A DNA stretch of 8,793 nt, taken from contig JAYZBT010000176.1 of NCBI GenBank assembly GCA_036338615.1, positions 1 to 8,793 of the forward strand. Reading direction: 5' to 3'. Below, one piece after another: positions 6,033 to 8,793 of the stretch. Both the position numbers and the translations under genes were made by a program. Below the pieces are notes generated by a model. That model saw only the letters and a program-made list of their open reading frames with translations. It did no database searches and had not been told where the DNA came from. Positions within the stretch are counted from its first letter, which is position 1. Each line of letters begins with the position of its first letter. The DNA is from UBA1138 sp036338615. GTDB taxonomy: Bacteria; Gemmatimonadota; Gemmatimonadetes; Longimicrobiales; Gaopeijiaceae.

Positions 6033-8793
6033 ATGAACCCTCGTCGCCCTGCCCCACTCGCTGCAGCCGCGTTGGCGCTTTCCCTGGTCGCCCTCCCCGT
6101 GGCAGCTCAGAACGCGGGGACTGCGGAGCTGGATCCTACCGATCTCAACCACTGGAAGAGCGTTCGCTCCGGTCAACTCACGCCCGACGGACGTTGGTTC
6201 GCCTACCAGGTCACCCCGACCGAGGGGGACGCCGAGGTGGTCGTGCGCAGCACGGATGGCGGTGAGGAACACCGGTTCCCCATCGGGGAGCCAAGCGGCG
6301 GCGGCGGCACCTTCTCGTTTGCGACCACGGGACCCGTCCAGCTGTCCGCGGACGGCAAGTGGCTGGCCTTCACGACCTTCCCAACGGAGGAGGAGTCGGA
6401 CGAGGCGGAGAAGTCGGATAAGACGTTACACAACGCCGTAACCGTCGTGAACCTCGATACGTGGCAGGAGGAAAAGTACGAGGGCGTCAGCGGCTTCGAG
6501 TTCGCGGGTGACAGCCCGAGATGGCTGGTGATGCGCAGGGTGGCGCCGGAGAAGGCACCCAAGGACACCGGCTCGGGCCTGCTGCTGCTGGATCTCGAGA
6601 CCGGCGTGCCATCGCCCATAGGGAGTGTAGGCGCCTTCGACCTCAACCACGCCGGCGAGCTGTTGGCCTATACGACCCAGGCGCCGGACCGGGTCGTGAA
6701 CGGGATCACGGTTCTGGACCTGCGCACGAACCAGAGCCAACGCATCGACAGCCAGCGCGACCTGTACTCCCAACTGTCGTGGGCCGATGAAGACGGTCAG
6801 CAGCCGGCGCTGTCCGTCATCCGGGGCCACATCAGCGAGGAAGACGACACCACTTACGTGGCCGTGGGCTTCACCGGATTCGGCGGCTCCCTGACGACGA
6901 CCGTGGTGGACGCCAGCAAGTTGGAGGGTTTTCCCGAGGGGATGCAGATCTCCCCGCTACGGTCACCCCGCTGGTCGGACGACCGATCGTCGATCTTCTT
7001 CGGAATCGCCGAGCACGACGAGGACCCGGACGAGGACGAGCGCCCCGACGTAAAGCCCGTGGCCGGTACGCCAGGGGCGATGCAGCGGCCCGCGCCGGAC
7101 CTGGACGAGGACGACCTGCCCAGTCTGGTCCTGTGGCACGGGAACGATCCTCGACTACAGTCTCGCCAACAGGTGCAGGAACGGGCGGACGAGCGCTTCA
7201 ATTTCCTCGCAGCCTATCACGTCGACGAACGCCGGTTCGTACGGCTGGCCACGGAGGCCATGCGCAACGTGACACTCGCGGAAAGCCAACGTTACGCGCT
7301 CGGATACGACGACCTGTCCTACCAACTGCGCGACGGGATCGACGGGGGGCGTCGCCAGGACGTTTATGCGGTCGACGTGAAGACCGGTGATGCCGGGAGG
7401 ATCCTTCCGGCCTTCGCCTGGCGGGTCTCCCTCTCGCCGGACGGGACCAAGGCGCTGTACTACAACGACCGCCACTACCACGTCTACGACTTCGAAAGCG
7501 GCTCCCACACCAACATCTCGGAGTCGGTGCCGGTGAGCTTCGTCAACGTCGCAGACGACCACAACGTAGAGGACCCACCCATCGGCCCCGTGGGTTGGAC
7601 ATCCGACTCCGAGAGCGTGCTTCTCACCGACGCGTGGGACGTCTGGAAGATCGACGTGGACGGGGGCGACTACAGCAACCTGACCAAGACGGGACGGGGG
7701 GAGGGTATTCGTTACCGGAGGCCACTGCGGTACGATCCCGACCAGAACGGCATCGACTTGTCCGAGCCCGTCTACTTGGAGATCTACGGTGAGTGGACCA
7801 AGAAGACTGGCGTGGCAAAGCTGACATCGAACGGGCGCAATGTCGAAACTCTGCTCTGGGACGATGCGCAACACACCGTCCGCAGGGCCGAAAACACCGA
7901 GACCTTCGTATACACGAGGGAGACGTTCACGGAGTTCCCCGACGTATGGGCGGCCCGGGGTTCCTTCGATGACCCCGTGCGCTTGACGGACGCCAACCCC
8001 CAGCAAGCCGACTACGCCTGGTCCGCCGGCACGCGTTTGCTGGACTTCGTGACCGACAAGGGGGACTCGCTCCAGGCAGCACTCTACTTGCCGGCGGACT
8101 ACACGGAAGGGGAGACGTACCCGACGGTCGTATACATCTACGAGAAGCTGTCGCAGAACATGAACCGGTACGTCGTTCCCAACGAAACGCGCGCGCTCAA
8201 CGTCAGCGTCTATACGAGCCGAGGGTATGCCGTACTGACTCCCGACATCGTGTACAAGATCAATGATCCGGGAATGTCAGCGGTGTGGTCGGTCGTTCCG
8301 GCGGTTCAGGCGGCGATCGAGACAGGCATCGTGGACGCCGATCGCGTCGGACTGCACGGCCACTCGTGGGGTGGATACCAGACGGCCCACCTCATTACGC
8401 AGACCGACATCTTCGCCAGCGCGATCGCCGGAGCCGCGCTCACCGACATGGTGAGCATGTACAACTCGGTCTACTGGAACTCGGGGAACTCAAACGCAGG
8501 GATCTTCGAGTCCAGCCAGGGACGGTTCAGGGGCAGCTACCTCGACAACCACGAGGCCTACATCCGCAACTCTCCGGCCTTCCACGTGAAGAACGTCACC
8601 ACCCCCCTGGTGCTGCTACACAATGAGAAGGACGGGGCGGTGGATTTCAACCAGGGCATCACCTTCTACAACTCACTGCGGGAGCAGGAGAAGGCCGTCG
8701 TGCTGCTCCAGTATGTGGGCGAGAACCACGGACTCAGAAATCCGGTGAATCAGCGCGACTACACGGTGCGCATGATGGAGTTCTTCGACCACT
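6033..8793 (+). CDS. Secreted S9-family (prolyl oligopeptidase superfamily) serine peptidase, 3' end cut by window edge
   Basis: This frame stays open for 920 codons to the right edge. Residues 1-25 are a Sec signal peptide, with cleavage likely at VAA|QN, so the enzyme works outside the cytoplasm. Residues about 30-665 are a beta-propeller-like N-terminal part with repeated SPDG/SADG-type blades, and about 670 onward is the alpha/beta-hydrolase domain. The nucleophile elbow GHSWGG places the catalytic Ser at 778. Asp867 (HNEKDGAVD) and His899 (ENHGL) complete the Ser-Asp-His order of the family. LVLWHGNDPRLQSRQQ (365-380) is a stretch I recognise from long S9 homologues, preceded by acidic segments (327-336 and 357-361). 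S9 enzymes cut short peptides, often after Pro, though residue preference varies by subfamily and is not readable here. The ATG has AGGTG (6022-6026) 6 nt upstream. It diverges from the MBL operon. MMEFFDH at the edge is the usual C-terminal helix, so few residues are missing. Confidence 0.92.
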   Translation, partial: MNPRRPAPLAAAALALSLVALPVAAQNAGTAELDPTDLNHWKSVRSGQLTPDGRWFAYQVTPTEGDAEVVVRSTDGGEEHRFPIGEPSGGGGTFSFATTGPVQLSADGKWLAFTTFPTEEESDEAEKSDKTLHNAVTVVNLDTWQEEKYEGVSGFEFAGDSPRWLVMRRVAPEKAPKDTGSGLLLLDLETGVPSPIGSVGAFDLNHAGELLAYTTQAPDRVVNGITVLDLRTNQSQRIDSQRDLYSQLSWADEDGQQPALSVIRGHISEEDDTTYVAVGFTGFGGSLTTTVVDASKLEGFPEGMQISPLRSPRWSDDRSSIFFGIAEHDEDPDEDERPDVKPVAGTPGAMQRPAPDLDEDDLPSLVLWHGNDPRLQSRQQVQERADERFNFLAAYHVDERRFVRLATEAMRNVTLAESQRYALGYDDLSYQLRDGIDGGRRQDVYAVDVKTGDAGRILPAFAWRVSLSPDGTKALYYNDRHYHVYDFESGSHTNISESVPVSFVNVADDHNVEDPPIGPVGWTSDSESVLLTDAWDVWKIDVDGGDYSNLTKTGRGEGIRYRRPLRYDPDQNGIDLSEPVYLEIYGEWTKKTGVAKLTSNGRNVETLLWDDAQHTVRRAENTETFVYTRETFTEFPDVWAARGSFDDPVRLTDANPQQADYAWSAGTRLLDFVTDKGDSLQAALYLPADYTEGETYPTVVYIYEKLSQNMNRYVVPNETRALNVSVYTSRGYAVLTPDIVYKINDPGMSAVWSVVPAVQAAIETGIVDADRVGLHGHSWGGYQTAHLITQTDIFASAIAGAALTDMVSMYNSVYWNSGNSNAGIFESSQGRFRGSYLDNHEAYIRNSPAFHVKNVTTPLVLLHNEKDGAVDFNQGITFYNSLREQEKAVVLLQYVGENHGLRNPVNQRDYTVRMMEFFDH

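Noticed and set aside
7155..8006. 283-codon open frame on the minus strand inside the S9 peptidase gene
   Set aside because: It is fully antisense to a gene with complete catalytic motifs, shows no recognisable domain, and long antisense frames are common in G+C-rich codons.
1..8793. tRNA, rRNA, CRISPR array, insertion sequence or prophage
   Set aside because: No cloverleaf-like or rRNA-like sequence, no regularly spaced direct repeats, and no transposase, integrase or phage protein motifs were seen on reading both strands.

Overview
The window is G+C-rich bacterial chromosomal DNA with tightly packed genes. It shows no phage, transposon, plasmid or CRISPR signature. Four of the six proteins carry Sec or lipoprotein export signals, which points to a Gram-negative-type, peptide-scavenging heterotroph. 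The mix of a large S9 peptidase, a class-C-type serine hydrolase, a YtcJ-like amidohydrolase lipoprotein and an MBL lipoprotein is typical of Gemmatimonadota and similar marine or soil lineages. That taxonomic guess is inference from gene content only.

Layout, left to right. (1) A YtcJ-like amidohydrolase lipoprotein on the minus strand (494 to the left edge, truncated by the window). (2) A 260-bp divergent spacer with one weak candidate promoter per direction and two short hairpins. (3) A secreted beta-lactamase-fold serine hydrolase on the plus strand (755-2230). (4) A 31-bp convergent gap. (5) A three-gene minus-strand operon, read from right to left: MBL-fold lipoprotein (5830-4844), AGCS amino acid:cation symporter (4817-3384, GTG start) and proline racemase-family enzyme (3341-2262). 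(6) A 202-bp divergent spacer with three inverted repeats. (7) A secreted S9 (prolyl oligopeptidase family) peptidase on the plus strand (6033 to the right edge, truncated within a few residues of the usual family end).

How the genes may work together. The S9 peptidase would cut peptides outside the cytoplasm, and the AGCS carrier would import small neutral amino acids. The proline racemase-family enzyme, which has a Ser/Cys pair of active-site residues, would epimerise or dehydrate proline or hydroxyproline in the cytoplasm. The lipoprotein MBL is transcribed first in the same operon, so it may hydrolyse a related substrate at the cell envelope. This proline/hydroxyproline scavenging model is inference. 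What the sequence shows is the gene order, the tight spacing and the family motifs.

The most notable details are the Ser-for-Cys active site of the racemase-family enzyme, a 10-codon leader ORF that takes the best ribosome binding site in front of that gene, an MBL whose usual bridging-Asp position reads Gly-Ser-Met-Asn, and the three-hairpin divergent spacer.
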